Positions 1-11,092 of a stretch of 64,000 bases of DNA are shown here, piece after piece. This DNA is from Steromphala cineraria (lineage: Eukaryota; Mollusca; Gastropoda; Trochida; Trochidae), in the NCBI GenBank assembly GCA_916613615.1, contig OU744723.1, positions 66,038,239 through 66,102,238 on the forward strand, written 5' to 3'. The number at the start of each line of letters is the position of its first letter. Position 1 is the first letter of the stretch. The position numbers were made by a program, and so were the translations under genes. Under the pieces are notes generated by a model. That model saw only the letters and a list, made by a program, of their open reading frames with translations, was not told where the DNA came from and searched no databases.

Positions 1-780
1 ACTCTCCATTATCTGTAGTTATATAGAATATTCCACAAATCAATAATTTCTTACGCAATTTTAAAAAAAGCAATTGATCACAGGTTTATTTCGTTTAAAC
101 GACTGTCACTTATTATTCTCTTTCTCATTTCCTGATGTCATCACACATGCATTGATGAAAGCCATATCTCAATCGATCAGCGTAGGTAGATACTTGCTTA
201 TTTTGTCCTCCTTGTTTTTAATGTGTTTATAAGGCTCACTTTCCCGCTCAAAGGTTACTGCTAACCTTATCAATTATTTCGTTCGGGCTTAATGTCAGAT
301 GCTTTATGGCTTTGCGTAATTCTGTATCGATTGGGTTGAAACAGTTTTTGAATGTAAAAAGTTTTTAATCACCAACATGCTATTTCAGTATAAATAAATA
401 ATGGGATGATTTGCAAGTTAAAACTTGATCCTCTTGAGCTAGCGAGATACCTTGGATATGCTTTTTTTGGTTAAAGGTTAGACAAAGTTACTAATGGAAA
501 TTTCTTACAAAATTCCTTATTCAAAAACCACCAAAATTAAAAACATACTCGGTCATCGCAGTGCCAACACGTTAAAATATCTTTGACAATAATAGGAGCG
601 TCATATTCGATATTACTGAGGTGTCAAACAACAGAATTCGATGGAAATTTAAATTGAATAGCAAAACAATATTCTTAACTTTTCTACTACAACAAATGTA
701 ACCAAAACTGAAATGAAAGTGGAACCGTATAAATATAAATAATGGATAGCAAATATTGGATCAACTCTTAAACAGCTTTC
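1..780. other. No feature recognised
   Basis: AT-rich sequence without an open frame, splice-bounded exon or repeat that I can support. Confidence 0.5.
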
Positions 781-834
781 TGGGATGATGATAAAAAACT
801 TCATCCTCTCAACTCTCAACATTGTGATGACACT

Positions 835-1020
835 ATGAAGATCTAAGAAGATTCAAGTCTCTCAATTATTGTCTTTATCATTTTCTCTATGCCGCGATGA
901 AGATCTAAGAAGATTTAAGTTTCTCAGCTATTCTCTCCATGATCAAAAAAGACCCAATTCTCCAAGAGGTGGATTGTATACAATTCTCTCTATGATGCGA
1001 TGAAGATTCAAGTCAGTGGG
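835..1020 (+). repeat. Short degenerate direct repeat (ATGAAGATCTAAGAAGATT)
   Basis: The motif ATGAAGATCTAAGAAGATT followed by an AAGTYTCTCA-like sequence occurs near 835 and 896, with a shortened version (GATGAAGATTCAAGTC) near 1000. Spacing is about 60 and 100 bases. It looks like decayed tandem duplication. No coding meaning is visible; a short open frame starting at 1000 lies inside it and reads as chance. Confidence 0.55.
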
Positions 1021-1239
1021 CAAGCCAACTCCCAAAACGCCAAGACCATGAAAGGCAAGATTGACGGTACCCACCTAGAGCAGCCCCCAGCGCTCGTTAT
1101 GGAATCGCCCATCCCTGGTGCTTTGTTATCAGCTTGGAGAAGCATCGCGAGGCTTTTGTTTACACCATGTACAAGACAATCTATACTCACCCTTGAGACT
1201 TGCTGGCAATCTGCCCAGAACCTTTGGTAGGATGCTGTC

Positions 1240-1880
1240 GACACTGGATCACATTGCTCTCAGAGATAATTGTTTGTTCAAGATATATCAAGTCCGTATA
1301 AGTCAGTAGATACAATATTTCTTAGACTACTTTTATTGAACAGAAAGAATTGTGATCATCAGTCTGAAGGCTGCTATAAAACACTGGATCACATAACTCT
1401 CAGAGATAATTTTTTGTTCAAGATATTCAGTGAAATATAAAGTCCTTTTAAGTCAGTAGATACGATTTTATGACGATCATTCCTTAGGCTACATATATTT
1501 TACAAAAAGAATTGTGATAATCAATCCGAAGACTGCTATAGGAGACTGGATCACATTGCTCTCAAAGATAATTGTTTGTTCAAGATATTGAGTGACATTA
1601 CAATATCAAGTCTGTATACCTCAGGACATGCATTATTGTACAGAAAGAGGTTACACACTTAACCTACATCCAAAACCCTCGGTTACTATCGTTACACTTT
1701 ACACACAGATATATGTGTATTCACGACGTTAAGTGAAGTTACGAAATTAAGTCATAAGTCAAGAATTAGCATTAATTAAAATACTTTCATGTTACCGCTA
1801 TTTATACATAAAGAATTGTGATAATAAGACACATGATCATTATTCTCTTAGAGATTATTATTTGATCAAGGCGTTGGACA
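1240..1880 (+). repeat. Degenerate tandem repeat, ~140-165 bp unit
   Basis: Units begin with CTGGATCACAT at about 1244, 1384 and 1546 and continue with CTCTCARAGATAATT, TTTGTTCAAGATAT and GAATTGTGATAATCA-like blocks. A fourth, poorly preserved copy is near 1830. Copies differ by many substitutions and indels, so this is old. Three overlapping short open frames at 1000-1310 span the array edge and show no conserved reading frame between copies. Confidence 0.65.
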
Positions 1881-2339
1881 GAACTACAACAGGATGTACG
1901 TGTAAGTCAGATGAATCGTATTATATAGATCATTACTTAGTTCAGCTCTATGTGTCCGCTATTTGTACATGAATAAATGCTACCCATCTTCAATAAACCC
2001 TATGATAACAGATCGGAATATTCTCATTGATTAGTGTTTATTTCTATAGAAGGCATTACTTATATCCGTTGCATGTGACTAATGTTGAACAAGAAGAGCT
2101 TACGAAACTTAGACTCTCTTTTGCTTTGGACACAGCTCACACTTTGTATTTGTTAGTTCAAGGCGATGAACAGATTCCCAGTACCATGCCAGTATAAGTC
2201 AGGAAATTCTGTCATCATTACTGTGTGGCCAATATTTGAACTTCAAGAACTATCTACTCTATCGGTTATTATCTGGATCTGAAGCAATTTTAGCATATGA
2301 ATTACGGGAAGATGATGATCTTTAAAAATCATATTTTGT

Positions 2340-2710
2340 AAAAACTTTATATGTTGCGTGGTTGGATAGTTTCAAGACTCTCGCAACCCTTGACATTTCC
2401 AACCTGTGTCGGTAACTTTTACACGTCCATGTGTGTCGATCGAGAAGGCGGGATCTGCTCTCAAATGATTCTTTAACAATTAAAATCTTGAAAACTGCCT
2501 ATATTTGATCTAATATTTGTATGCATGTTTATCCGACACTTGGCATTAGTTCAGAATAACTTTAGAGAAACTTAACAATGCGTGGTAATACTGTGCGTGG
2601 TCAGATAGTTTCATTAGTTTGCAAACTCTCGGAGCTACCTCTGACATTTGAAACCTGTGTCGGTAACATTTCCACGTCCTTGTGTATCGATCCAGAAGAC
2701 GGGTTCTTGT
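2340..2710 (+). repeat. Two-copy duplication of ~110 bp
   Basis: The stretch around 2350-2450 recurs around 2590-2705: both carry GTGCGTGGT, GATAGTTTCA, CTGACATTT- or TTGACATTT-like words, then ACCTGTGTCGGTAAC and a GTGTRTCGAT block. The right copy lies in a 97-codon plus-strand open frame (2578-2871). Most differences between the copies change amino acids, so I see no sign of coding constraint. Confidence 0.55.
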
Positions 2711-2719
2711 CCCGGGCTT

Positions 2720-3880
2720 TGTCTAAGTCCCAATTACATCTGACATTTAGAAAATGGCGAGTATTGGAAGCAGCAATAGACCTGAAGGAGCTTGCTGCAA
2801 ACACAAGAATCAAGACAAAGTGCCGTACTCTTGAGAGTGCTGTCTTGAAGTGCCCCAGGATACACAAGTAATAGCATTTTGCAGTCTCTTTTTGGTTTAG
2901 AAAACATTTTTGAATAGGCTTTGTCATTGTCCCACTCAATCACGAAATGAAAAAAGTAATATCCATAAAATATTTTTCCCCAGCTTACAAACACTTATTG
3001 ATCGACTCATGCATCACAAAATTTTTATCAGCTATGAAATAGAAATCTTGTATTTGAGTTATTGATGACAAATATGATTTTGAGGAAACATTTTATAAAA
3101 TGAAATAATTTATTCATATGTTGTCGAAATATGTTTATAGATAGCTAAGCATGTGATCCATCTATGACATTTGGTGAAGTTATTTCAAGATGCTTGTGTC
3201 AAAGTCACAACCAAATGAATGTTCCAAATTAATCATTTGTTCATATCCAATATGAACAATTTGACGTCAAATTTCACCAAGGTTTCCATCGAAAGGTCAA
3301 TGCATTACGACAATAAGATAACAATGTTGATATGTTTTTGTCGCTTCTTCTCTATCTCATATAAAACAATAACTTATCCTAAAGTTCCCAGACCTAGAAT
3401 ATCCTCTAAGGCTCCATTTATATATAAACATGTATATTTGATAAATGATAATAAAAAAATTGGACTGAGCCATAGTTTAGTATGTCCTCTAATTATACAA
3501 ATCGCCAATAGCATGACTGCGCTATGTGTCATAAACAATAACTAATGAAACAATTAAGGGACTGAGTTTGAGTCTAACATATTGACATCATGCATACCAA
3601 AACACGCTCTAAAGGTCCTTACCTATGTTTCATGAGATAATAATTCATAGACTAAATGACAGTCTAGCATGTCCACTAATAATTAAAATCGCCGATGGCC
3701 AAACTCGGACCCCCTCCAGGACTGTGACATGTCCGGAGGCGCTTTGACCAGACTGACCATTCCATTGGCGTTACAGTCAGTAATTAAGCCAACTTTCGTC
3801 TCCTGAGACTAGGGGAAGGTCGTGACCTAGACAGCGTCGGTGGCACCACGGGGAGGAGACAAACACTTGACAAACATCTG
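2720..3880. other. Non-coding, faint local duplication only
   Basis: There is a 108-codon open frame at 3219-3545 but its composition is that of random AT-rich DNA and it has no recognisable motif. A word pair (TAGTATGTCCTCTAATTAT near 3479 and a variant near 3668, both followed by AAATCGCC) suggests an old duplication of about 190 bp. Confidence 0.4.
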
Positions 3881-4830
3881 AGGGGGCGTGACACAAACCC
3901 ATGGCATGTGATATTGACACTCAATCTCAATGCCAAGAGAAACAGTAACTGATATCCTTCAATTGAACGAGAAGACTTGAACGAGAAATCGGTAAAGGTA
4001 GTGTATCTCAAAATTTCTCAAAATTAAAAAAAATGAGGGACGTAACACAAACCCATTTCATTTGATATTGACACTCAATCTCAATGCCAGTAAAATTATA
4101 AAAAGGAAAGTGAAAGAGTAACTGATATCCTTCTCTTGGACGAGAAAACTTGAACGGGGAATCGGTTAAGGTAGTTCAAACAATATCTCTAAATTTCTCA
4201 ATCTGAAGCCCCAGCTGTAAAACGACTAAGGGACGTAACACAAATCTATAACATTTGATACTGACACTCAATCTCAATGCCAGTAAATGCCCAAGCCTTA
4301 AAAAATAACAATAACTGACACCCTTTATTTAAACGGAAAACGGAGATTGAAGACTGAAACGGGGAACAGGTTAAGCGAGGTGATAAAAAAGTTTCGTAAT
4401 TCCGTAAACCTGATATCAAATGAAAAAATAATTGAGGGGATGGGCTACAAACCTGTCGTTTTCGATACTATCAATCAATCTGAATCACTTAAAACTGACC
4501 GAACCTTGGATTGGGGACAGACAATCTGCCTTTTGAACAAGAAAAAAAGAAACAAGTAGAGAGGAAAAGCTGGAAAGGTGATGAAAACGAAATGTGAAGA
4601 GTTAACCAAGGGAAGCTATCGTCCATCCATAAAGCGTATATGAAACTCAAGTTGACAAACAAGGGAGGGGGCGTTATACAGATCTACGGAATTTGATACT
4701 GACATTCAATCTGAAGCCCGTAAAACTGATACCAAGCCTTGGAATGGAGACCTTTAGCTGACAATCCTTGTTTTGAACGACTTTTGTAGACTGGGGGAGG
4801 TAGTGAAATACAGGATCGGGAGAAGCTGTC
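3881..4830 (+). repeat. Degenerate tandem repeat, ~155-230 bp unit
   Basis: About five units start with a GAGGGACGTAACACAAA-like word at roughly 3881, 4035, 4228, 4434 and 4665, followed by TTTGATAYTGACAYTCAATCT, a GCCAGTAAA-like block and GGGGAATCGGTTAAGG-like sequence. The first three are the best preserved. Short open frames here (3784-4011, 4347-4559, 4674-4949) are not shared between units, so they are taken as chance. Confidence 0.7.
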
Positions 4831-5643
4831 AGAATCAGCACAATCTGACATCGAGCCCAAGTCGTGTAAAACAAACAATCGAGCTCGCAATCCCCAATAA
4901 TCATCTTAATATACGAGACGAGTAAATAAACCCTGAAGCGTGGGCTCACCTAGTCAGAATCATTTGATACATACGCCTAGTCCTAATCTTGAAAAGCTGA
5001 CGCCAGGTCTAAGTATCGTAAAATCTACGAATTGGGAATGACAATTCATAGTATATGGAAAGAAAGGACGTTGTTTTAAGAATTTGAGAAATGCTTAGAA
5101 ATGATGGTGGGTTCGCTTGCTTTATGTTACCATATCTGAACTACAATACGAAGACCCAGCCAATTATATTTGACAATGCAAATAGATACGCATCTTATCG
5201 GTAACAAGGGGGCGTATGACTTAAATAGTTTCTTGAACTTGGTAGACATTTGAAGAGAATCTACCTACGTAAATAGAACCAGGCAATGTCAGCAAATTTC
5301 TTTTTCTCAGTGTACTTTTCTTTACCAGGCGCAGATTTCATTAAATACGAAGGTTACTTCTAACGGCAATGACGACACGTAGATTAACCTTATTGTTAAA
5401 CATTTGTCGACAGCAACACAGATTCTTGTTTTAATGAACATAAAGAAATATATCAAAATACGTGTTTTCGAGTTGCAATTAACTTTTATTTGTCAATGTT
5501 CACTAACCGTAATAAATAGTTTTAGACATTCACGTCAAATTTATCATCATTTCTCATCGCATTACGAGAAAAGCAAAATTAGCATTTAAATATGTTTCTA
5601 ACTTTGATATTTCGTCATCAAATACTAATTTTCACGTTTACAG
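4831..5643. other. No feature recognised
   Basis: AT-rich; a possible further decayed unit of the preceding array around 4950-5050, otherwise nothing. Confidence 0.4.
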
Positions 5644-5688
5644 AACCAGAGGCACTGGACTGTTCTGGGCTATTCAATATCAATAATG
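5644..5688 (+). CDS. Candidate internal exon (45 nt), unknown gene
   Basis: A pyrimidine-rich 3' splice site (ATTTTCACGTTTACAG) is followed by 45 bases and a GTAAGC donor. The segment has higher GC than its surroundings and reads PEALDCSGLFNINN with phase-1 boundaries on both sides, so it is frame-neutral. If the donor is skipped the frame stays open to a stop at 5783-5785 and would form a terminal exon of about 47 residues. I cannot find partner exons and do not recognise the peptide. Confidence 0.25.
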
Positions 5689-5789
5689 GTAAGCCACGAC
5701 TTCCTGCGTGTAATCCTGTTGTATCCAGCAATTTATTGTTTCCGATGAACGGTTTAGACTTACTTCCGTCAGGTCTCCATAATTGATTA

Positions 5790-6260
5790 GTGGAGTGTGA
5801 GAGTGAACTCGGTCAGTACTATGAACATATCTTATTGTTATTTTGTTGACAATAGATGAAAATATGCTACATTATTCCGACAAAAAGAAAATAATGTTCC
5901 AATACCAATACATTTTTTAAATTTATGACTAAAATATGTCTCGACCAGAAAGCACTGTTCAAGATTCATATTTCAAGCTTTTCGTAGATAAATTAATGAA
6001 GAAATACGCCCACAGAGGAGTTGCTGTAAAGTGAAACTTATGAACACGGCCAACCTACGTGGATGCTACTTACAGTGTAGGAAGATATCACTGTACTCTG
6101 AGCATCTAAGGAGGGGTAATTTAAATGAATTTTATTACCTATCAAAGACTTGTTAATATGGCCGGATTCATGTATGTATGATGAAAACTTAAGATTAATG
6201 AAATCCCGCTGACATTATTTTAAATATTGGTATTTGTTGGCAGAAACCTAATTTAATACT
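5790..6260. other. No feature recognised
   Basis: AT-rich, no exon or repeat supported. Confidence 0.4.
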
Positions 6261-6269
6261 CAGTCCAAC

Positions 6270-6530
6270 CTAGAGTGAGTGTCAAACTCAACGTTAATAG
6301 GGGCAAATTACAAAGCTGACAAACAATTGTGTTTCTACTAAAAGCAAGTTCTATCACGATGGCAGTAAGAAGAATCTACTAAATATTCCAAAGCAACTTT
6401 CTCATTATATACCTACAGAGTCTATTTCAAACTCAACGTTAATGAGGGCACTTTATAAAGCTAATCAACACACCTGATTCTGTTTTCTACTCAAAGCCGA
6501 CCAACTCTCTCTATCATTATCGCAGCGACC
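6270..6530 (+). repeat. Two-copy tandem duplication (~150 bp)
   Basis: CAAACTCAACGTTAAT occurs near 6280 and 6430. Each copy continues with GRGGGCA, AAAGCT, a TTTCTACT-AAAGC block and a CTATCA-rich block. The copies are about 151 bp apart and diverged. Confidence 0.6.
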
Positions 6531-7204
6531 AAATGTAGCATTGGTATCGAAGAAGGGACTCTGTTGCCAGAACAACAAGCTTAATCAATAGGAGATAACA
6601 TGCCTCCCACTCGCTCTCTTCTATTCAGGAAGGATGAGGGGGCGAGGGTATTTTAGTGGCTACTTATCATAATGTCATCGCCTCTTATCAGATTTAAAAT
6701 ATGTTAACATCATTTCAGCTGTTCAAACTGGTTATTGGCAGTTTAAAAGTATCAATCTGTTTATATTTCAAATCAAAGGTCCAATTGTTGTCACTTAATG
6801 AGGTTCCAGTCTGTTCCTTGAGCGTTGATTCGGTTGTATGAGATTTTAAGAACAATCCTCGTTGTTTCGCTACAATGTCTTAACCTAATCAATGATAAAA
6901 ATGCAATGTGAAACTTAACAAAATGTCAGATTTCAAGATTTCTTCATTTTCTCATAGTATTTACCGTCATGAACCATATATATGTTCATTCATCACACAA
7001 ACTTGTTTTTTCAGTATGTCACGTTATAAAATCTAAATCTAATTAAGTAAGATGTTTTATTATTTTCCTCCTCTTCATCATCAGCTTTTATTATGGGAAT
7101 ATTAAATAACATGAAATGTCGGCTTCTTTCAGGAGGTTTGTCATCTCGACAGTCTCATAACAAGTCGTTTCCTAAATATTAATTTTTATGTGAATGGCGA
7201 AACG

Positions 7205-7300
7205 GGCGAGGTGGTTAGCTGCTGGTATGGTCATTGCTGGCGGTGTTGCCTGACTCACTTGGTGCGGGTTCGAATCCCGCATGGGACTCTACCCGAAAAG
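7205..7300 (+). mobile_element. tRNA-like SINE head (Pol III A and B boxes)
   Basis: A box-like sequence (TGGTTAGCTGCTGG) lies about 57 bases before a perfect B box (GGTTCGAATCC). The B box sits in a perfect T-arm, GCGGG-TTCGAAT-CCCGC. The rest does not close a tRNA cloverleaf: no matching acceptor stem and no clear anticodon arm. I therefore read it as a tRNA-derived SINE head or tRNA relic, not a working tRNA. The SINE body downstream is undefined. Confidence 0.5.
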
Positions 7301-8165
7301 TACAAGAATCAGTACTAAGATAGTCTGATCCAAAATATAACATTGTTTCATTTGTTGACTATTGAAATTGCATATATCTCTAACAAGTTTTCAACGGTGA
7401 ATACCTCGTTGATTAGTTAAAAACAGTAACTCACAATCGCTGCTTTTCTATGGTAAACCATTTGTTATTAGCCTGCTTCATCAACAAAAAGAGTCAGTTT
7501 ATCCGTCGAATGAGAACATATTTTAATCAGTGTCAATTAAAGGTTTGTAAAGTGTTCTATTTTTGAACAATATGTTCCATGAAATATTTTGGTTAAATAT
7601 TGAAACACTTTTGTGAAGGTTTCTACATTAATGGTAAGTTGGCATCTGGCTAACCATTATCATATAGAAACAATATTATTGACTCTCTACTTAGCATGGT
7701 GACGATATCAGTGTATCAAACTGACAGAAATATACGAAAGACATTTACAATTTATCTCTGCGACAGAAGTTAAAATACCATTACGTTATCTTCGACATAT
7801 AAGAGTGGGCGTGTTTTAAGTCAAATGAATATTTAATATTATTTAAAGCACAGATTTGACAGACGGTTTTATTATAACATACTGCTAACAGTCCGTAGTT
7901 TTGTTATGTTATATTCTGTTTCGTTACAAAAAGTATGTGAAGATAGGATACAATTTCTTTAAATATGATATTTCATTAGGATGGTCTCGTTTAAGATAAA
8001 AAGTTTTATGTATCGAAAAATAAATACATGCATCATCATACATAAAGAAAATTTCAATAAAATAAAGAAAATAATAATTTTACGTAAAAAGGACCAATTT
8101 CATAATTTCGGATAGGAATAACTTTGATAACAATGATACAAACGGAACCTTGCAGTATTGAAAGT
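7301..8165. other. No feature recognised
   Basis: AT-rich. It may be intron of the minus-strand gene whose first exon is at 8681-8768. Confidence 0.35.
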
Positions 8166-8169
8166 AATG

Positions 8170-8260
8170 AAACGACATGAGTGAGCGAATGGGTTATAGT
8201 TTTACGCCGCTTGGGCAGTTTTTCAGCCATTCGCGGCGATGAACAACAAGAAGTTCGAAT
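8170..8260 (+). repeat. Possible mollusc-type dispersed repeat fragment
   Basis: GAGTGAGCGAATGGGTTATA, then TTTTACGCCGC, a CAGCCATT word and GCGGCGATG resemble from memory a dispersed repeat common in mollusc genomes. Only one copy is present in this window, so the call cannot be confirmed here. Short open frames on both strands run through it. Confidence 0.25.
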
Positions 8261-8680
8261 TGAGGCAATATTCACGTTGAATCAGTTAGTGGCTTTTTGT
8301 GCCTTCAAAATGAGCGATTGTGCGCTTCTTACAGTTAAAGCTCCCAAAAAGAACATTGGAGAATAAATTTAAAATCTAGCATAACTCAAAACTGTTTGTG
8401 CCTCTTTGGGGGAGGGCTTGTCATTATACTACAAACAAAGGGAACTTGAAGCTTTCAAAACAATGAAATTAGATGAACACGTCAGATTAATACATCATAG
8501 TAAGTCAATTCTGCCTTCGTGCCATGATACTATCCACTACATAATTAATTTGATGAAAACCTAAAATTGATTTAATATAACAAATACGAACCTTCCTGCC
8601 TGTCAATGAAAACTTTAAAGCTTTTAAAGTAAAATAATAACATCAAAACGTCAGATTGATACAAAATAACCAAAACATAC

Positions 8681-8768
8681 CTTTCTGTGCCTCCCTGAAT
8701 GGTGCGGCGATGATGGTACCAACCAGGAGAGTGGCTACCACCCAACCGTAGACCTGACGCGCGTGCAT
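8681..8768 (-). CDS. First coding exon of a secreted-protein gene (signal peptide)
   Basis: On the minus strand an ATG with G at -3 opens a frame that begins MHARQVYGW, has an uninterrupted hydrophobic core (VVATLLVGTIIAA), then PFREAQK and a splice donor AAAG|GTATGT. This is the layout of a signal-peptide exon: short basic/polar N-terminus, about 13 hydrophobic residues, small residues (AA) at a likely cleavage point, then a charged start of the mature chain. The exon ends in phase 1. The rest of the gene should lie at lower coordinates; I could not find a second exon between 1 and 8680, so it may be short, in an unusual place or outside the window. A neuropeptide or other secreted precursor is possible; nothing identifies which. 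Confidence 0.6.
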
Positions 8769-8769
8769 T

Positions 8770-9040
8770 TCGTGTGAGTGAGTGTGTGGAGTCGGACCTA
8801 TGTACACTTCCTACCTATCTCAGATGGTTCGCGCTAACACTGCTGCCAGTTCTCTCTCGCAGAGCCGAGCTTGGGTCTGTGACGTCACAAATCGATTCCA
8901 ACGTCAACCAATTTCATTCAAGAACGGAATATCGTTGCCATGGTTATGGCGACAACGCACGGAGGAGGGTCGATTGTTCGGTTGTTTTCTCTTCTCGTCT
9001 GCTTGCCATTCGCAGATGGTGTTTGGTGTTGGATAATTCA
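8770..9040 (-). promoter_or_regulatory. CpG-rich promoter-like segment with CRE, CCAAT and RFX-like sites
   Basis: The 270 bases upstream of the signal-peptide exon are much richer in CpG than the surroundings. They hold a perfect CRE (TGACGTCA, 8880-8887), a CCAAT box near 8916 and an X-box-like GTTGCCATGGTTATGGCGAC near 8934. Position and composition suggest the 5' UTR and promoter of the gene reading leftward. Two open frames crossing it on the plus strand (8774-9058 and 8782-9036) are a by-product of few stops in GC-rich DNA. Confidence 0.45.
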
Positions 9041-9059
9041 ATAAGTGGTTTTCCTTAGT

Positions 9060-9639
9060 TTACTTAACACATTACCTATCGATAATTGACGAGTGTCTAT
9101 GTAGGTATAGGCAACTGATCAGGATATTGATTTTGTTGATGTTACGGATCTTGGTTATTGTTAGACATATCGATTACGTTGCTTATGCTTTGTACTGATG
9201 TGAGCATCTGCTTGGGATTACGTTAAATACACATGATTAATTAATGATGAGGCTGCCCAATATAGACAGAAGAACACGTGTTGGCACCTCAACAAGGCGT
9301 CAGGTCATTAGCATATATATACAATAACAGAGAAACATCACATGTTCGTTAAACACAGATAAGCTTAGTTTCTATGATAGATTTATATTTTAAAGACAAA
9401 TGAATGATTAACAAGAAACGCCTTTAAAAAAGGCATGGTTGATGCCACAGATGAAGGTTGTGATTAGTCGACCAATTTGGGTGATAAGTGAACAGTAACA
9501 ACATTGGGTACCAGCACTAATATTAGCACGAGTAGTGATCAATCACGAGTATCGATCAATCAATCAAAGTCAATTTCACAATATTAATTTTTATCAACAT
9601 GAGTTTATGAAATATTTTTGTTCTACTTTTATCAACCAG
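9060..9639. other. No feature recognised
   Basis: AT-rich; only short direct repeats of GATCAATCA near 9535-9565. Confidence 0.4.
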
Positions 9640-9870
9640 TGTTGGTTTATTTTATATCAAAAGACACGAGGGTGATATTCTATTTATCATCCAAAGTCAC
9701 TCTTTTTCACATCTCAGAGAAAAAATTTGCATCTCTGAACACAACTATACTAGATTTTCAAGACAGTGGGACAGCGTTGACAATGACAGGATATCGTGCA
9801 ATCTGTACTGCCAAAACGATATCTCCTAGGCGCCATCGGCGCATCGCTTGATCTCTCAGAAGCCATGATG
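9640..9870 (+). mobile_element. Dispersed repeat copy, related to 27098-27550
   Basis: AAGACACGAGGGTGATATTC, TTTATCAT, a CTCTGAACAC-like word and CGATATCTCCTAGG match in order the element at 27.2 kb. The left palindrome of the 27-kb copy is not present here and the CRE minisatellite is missing. An open frame at 9618-9851 passes through it without a homologue in the other copy. Confidence 0.55.
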
Positions 9871-10770
9871 GTTAATTATTAACAGGAGTATTACAGCTAC
9901 TAAAAAATAAAATACTCTCCTTATGATCCGATGTCGAAAGCGTTATCTACTGAGTAAGCAGGCCTGATAGCTAAATTTTGGAACCAACGATATATGTCAT
10001 ATTCTAAATATAGCACGCGTCATGTTCAGTAGCTCTGGTGATATATAAATACATGTTTTCGACGTAACAATTTAGTGACATCGTTAATTATAACTTGTAA
10101 CGTGGTAATAAATACTCCACCTATTAGAAAACATTAGTCTTATTTCAATGTCACCATCGTACTTACAGAAACATTCCTTTTAATTCGACAGGCGAGCCAA
10201 ATTAGCGAAATTAAATCGCGTGGGTTATAAAAAGAAAGTGGATTTTGCGATTATTGAATGCAAAATAATGCTTTTATCTAGAACAAATGTAGATTCTTCT
10301 TCATATGAAGTTGTTTTTTATTGACTCTGTTAACATTTATCAGCGTCTTGAATATGAAATATTATTACTCTTTTAATATAACGTTTACAGTGAAATCATA
10401 TTCCACAGTTTAATGTGCCAAATATTTTGTATTACCTACGTGGTGCCTTTATGCATTTTTTGCTACAACTCTGTTCATTGGTCATATGATTTGGATACAG
10501 CACATGTGATTGGCGCGGCTTACTTTGAAAATATCAACAGTAATATAAGGTTGGTGCCTTTGGGCTTCAACAAATAATACACTAATCGATAAGACAACGC
10601 TAAAGTCAAGGCACATGGCAGAACATTTGTATTTGTGATTTAAACATACCTTTTATCATTAAGATTAATACGCATTGATGAACAAGCTGACTAGCCTTTG
10701 TATTAACACCGGTTATATTTTGGTTATCAAATGTAATGGGCGACATCGACGATGATGGCTATTGTATGTT
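9871..10770. other. No feature recognised
   Basis: AT-rich non-coding DNA. Its right end may be the upstream flank or promoter of the spliced unit proposed at 10777. Confidence 0.35.
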
Positions 10771-10776
10771 GTATTG

Positions 10777-10826
10777 ATGGGGACACACGGTACTGTGGAG
10801 AGCTCAGTTAGCCACTATCAGAATAG
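10777..10826 (+). CDS. Candidate first exon before the 914-bp array
   Basis: An ATG opens MGTHGTVESSVSHYQN and runs to a near-perfect donor, AATAG|GTAAGTTC. The exon ends with two bases of a codon. This phase fits the 49-nt exon-like segment in each 914-bp unit (frame WKQYHKSGIVDKVNKL), whose last codon is complete, and that in turn fits a phase-0 candidate exon at 16001. Joined, they would give a protein of about 51 residues. The start context is weak (T at -3), so the transcript could equally be non-coding. Confidence 0.25.
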
Positions 10827-10886
10827 GTAAGTTCTCTTGATGGGCGGGTAACCCGTCTTATTGCTGAATAATTTGAGATTTTTTAG

Positions 10887-10935
10887 ATTCCCTGTCACAC
10901 ACTAAGACATGGGTGAAACATGGGTGTCAACCTAG
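10887..10935 (+). other. Exon-like 49-nt segment upstream of the array
   Basis: A 3' splice site (GAGATTTTTTAG) and a donor (CTAG|GTAAGTGA) bound exactly 49 bases. One frame is open (SLSHTKTWVKHGCQP) but it is out of phase with the exon ending at 10826, so it would be an alternative exon or part of a non-coding transcript. Confidence 0.3.
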
Positions 10936-11092
10936 GTAAGTGACAGCAGTAATTGGGTACCTGGTAAGATACGATGGTATTCTTAATTTGAACCTCGGGC
11001 GCCTGACAGGCGACCAGTTGTATTATCTTCAGGGAATTTCCTGTATTCATTGACGATTGGTAAAATGTCACTGGACATGCAATTGAATGAAT

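Noticed and set aside
2578..2871. 97-codon plus-strand frame as a gene
   Set aside because: Start lies in a duplicated non-coding repeat whose other copy is not open, substitutions are mostly amino-acid changing, and no splice or polyA signals match.
7205..7300. Functional tRNA gene
   Set aside because: B box and T arm are perfect but no acceptor stem or anticodon arm can be drawn; better as a SINE head.
8774..9058. 94- and 84-codon plus-strand frames
   Set aside because: They cross the GC-rich promoter-like segment of a minus-strand gene; few stops are expected there by composition.
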